Of a stretch of 13,608 nucleotides of DNA, positions 13,247-13,608 are shown piece after piece (positions within the stretch are counted from its first letter, which is position 1; every line of letters starts with the position of its first letter). The position numbers and the translations under genes are program-made. This DNA is from Actinomycetota bacterium. Its GTDB lineage: Bacteria; Actinomycetota; Thermoleophilia; Solirubrobacterales; 70-9. The stretch is from positions 1 to 13,608 of the forward strand of contig VAYK01000005.1 in assembly GCA_005884985.1 (NCBI GenBank), read 5' to 3'. The notes under the pieces were generated by a model. The model was not told the origin of the DNA. It searched no databases and saw nothing but the letters and a program-made list of their open reading frames with translations.

Positions 13247-13608
13247 CTAGAGCTCTTCTTCCATGCGCAGGGTGGCGAGCAGGGCTCTAATCCGGTCGTT
13301 GACCTCGTCGGGCTCCAGGGCGCCGTCGACCCTCCGCAACAGCCCCTTGCCCTCGTAGTAGTCCACCAGCGGCTCCGTCTTCGAGTGGTACTGCTCGAGA
13401 CGGTGGCGAACGACCTCGGGCTGGTCGTCATCGCGGATCTCCAGGCGGGCGCCGCAGATGTCACAGATGCCCTCGTTCTTCGGGGGATCGAACTCGACGT
13501 GGAAGATGTGCCCCTCCTTGACGCATGTGCGGCGACCGCCGAGGCGCCGTACGACCTCATCGTCCGAGACCTCGATCAGGACTGCTGCGGTCAGCTTGCG
13601 GCCGAGCT
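13247..13608 (-). CDS. adk: Adenylate kinase, C-terminal part
   Basis: This 120-codon 3' fragment runs off the right edge; the first complete codon on the minus strand starts at 13606. Adenylate kinase interconverts ATP+AMP and 2 ADP. The visible part opens with LGRKLTAAVLIEVSDDEVVRRL, which precedes the LID. It continues with the LID domain RRTCVKEGHIFHVEFDPPK and ends that domain with GICDICGARL, so Cys and His followed by Cys-x2-Cys are candidate zinc ligands. RDDDQPEVVRHRLEQYHSKTEPLVDYY and GLLRRVDGALEPDEV follow, and it ends in TLRMEEEL at the TAG 13249-13247. The P-loop half is outside the window. It heads the adk-map unit here; secY would be expected upstream. Confidence 0.95.
   Translation of the reverse strand, partial: LGRKLTAAVLIEVSDDEVVRRLGGRRTCVKEGHIFHVEFDPPKNEGICDICGARLEIRDDDQPEVVRHRLEQYHSKTEPLVDYYEGKGLLRRVDGALEPDEVNDRIRALLATLRMEEEL

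Noticed and set aside
13216..13560. N-terminal extension of map up to 13560
   Set aside because: The extra residues overlap the clear adenylate kinase frame and are Ser/Arg/Thr-rich. MetAP homology starts at ATG 13215 with its own RBS.
1..13608. tRNA, rRNA, CRISPR, riboswitch or transposase features
   Set aside because: Both strands were read for tRNA-like arms, spaced direct repeats, terminal repeats with transposase motifs and known leader signatures. None was recognisable, although a covariance-model search was not possible here.

Overview
The window is 13.6 kb of GC-rich bacterial chromosome, most likely from an actinomycetote and probably of the class Thermoleophilia (Solirubrobacterales or Gaiellales type). 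This placement is an inference from high GC, frequent GTG starts, a four-cysteine S4 protein, a Cys/His L36 and the overall style of the housekeeping proteins. No rRNA, tRNA, CRISPR array, insertion sequence or phage gene was seen.

Layout, left to right. (1) 1-558: 3' end of a PBP4-type D-alanyl-D-alanine carboxypeptidase on the + strand. It converges on ligA (NAD-dependent DNA ligase, - strand) so tightly that both stop codons lie in one CTAG. (2) 2570-3309: surE directly upstream of ligA, broken by an out-of-frame internal deletion and an in-frame amber codon. (3) 3327-4925, + strand: an intact DUF488 protein, then a tandem hot-dog (PaaI-like) thioesterase whose 5' part is also frameshifted. 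(4) 4919-8675, - strand: the distal part of the S13/alpha ribosomal operon in the order rpmJ-rpsM-rpsK-rpsD-rpoA-rplQ-truA. rpmJ is a 37-codon gene that is easily missed. (5) 8823-12438, - strand: a large exported penicillin-acylase-family Ntn hydrolase and a small membrane methyltransferase of the isoprenylcysteine methyltransferase (ICMT) family. (6) 12460-13608, - strand: map and the 3' end of adk.

The adk-map pair and the rpmJ-to-truA block are normally neighbours, joined by infA. Here about 3.8 kb carrying the acylase and methyltransferase genes lies between them, and infA is not in the window. The acylase has its own promoter-like -10 box, a ribosome binding site (RBS) and a candidate terminator. 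An unusual 43-bp, comparatively AT-rich inverted repeat sits between it and the methyltransferase gene.

I found no clear sign of a wholly new molecular system. The points most worth a second look are the lesions concentrated between about 3.0 and 4.0 kb, the acylase/methyltransferase insertion with loss of infA from its usual place, and the 19-bp-arm inverted repeat at 11715-11757.
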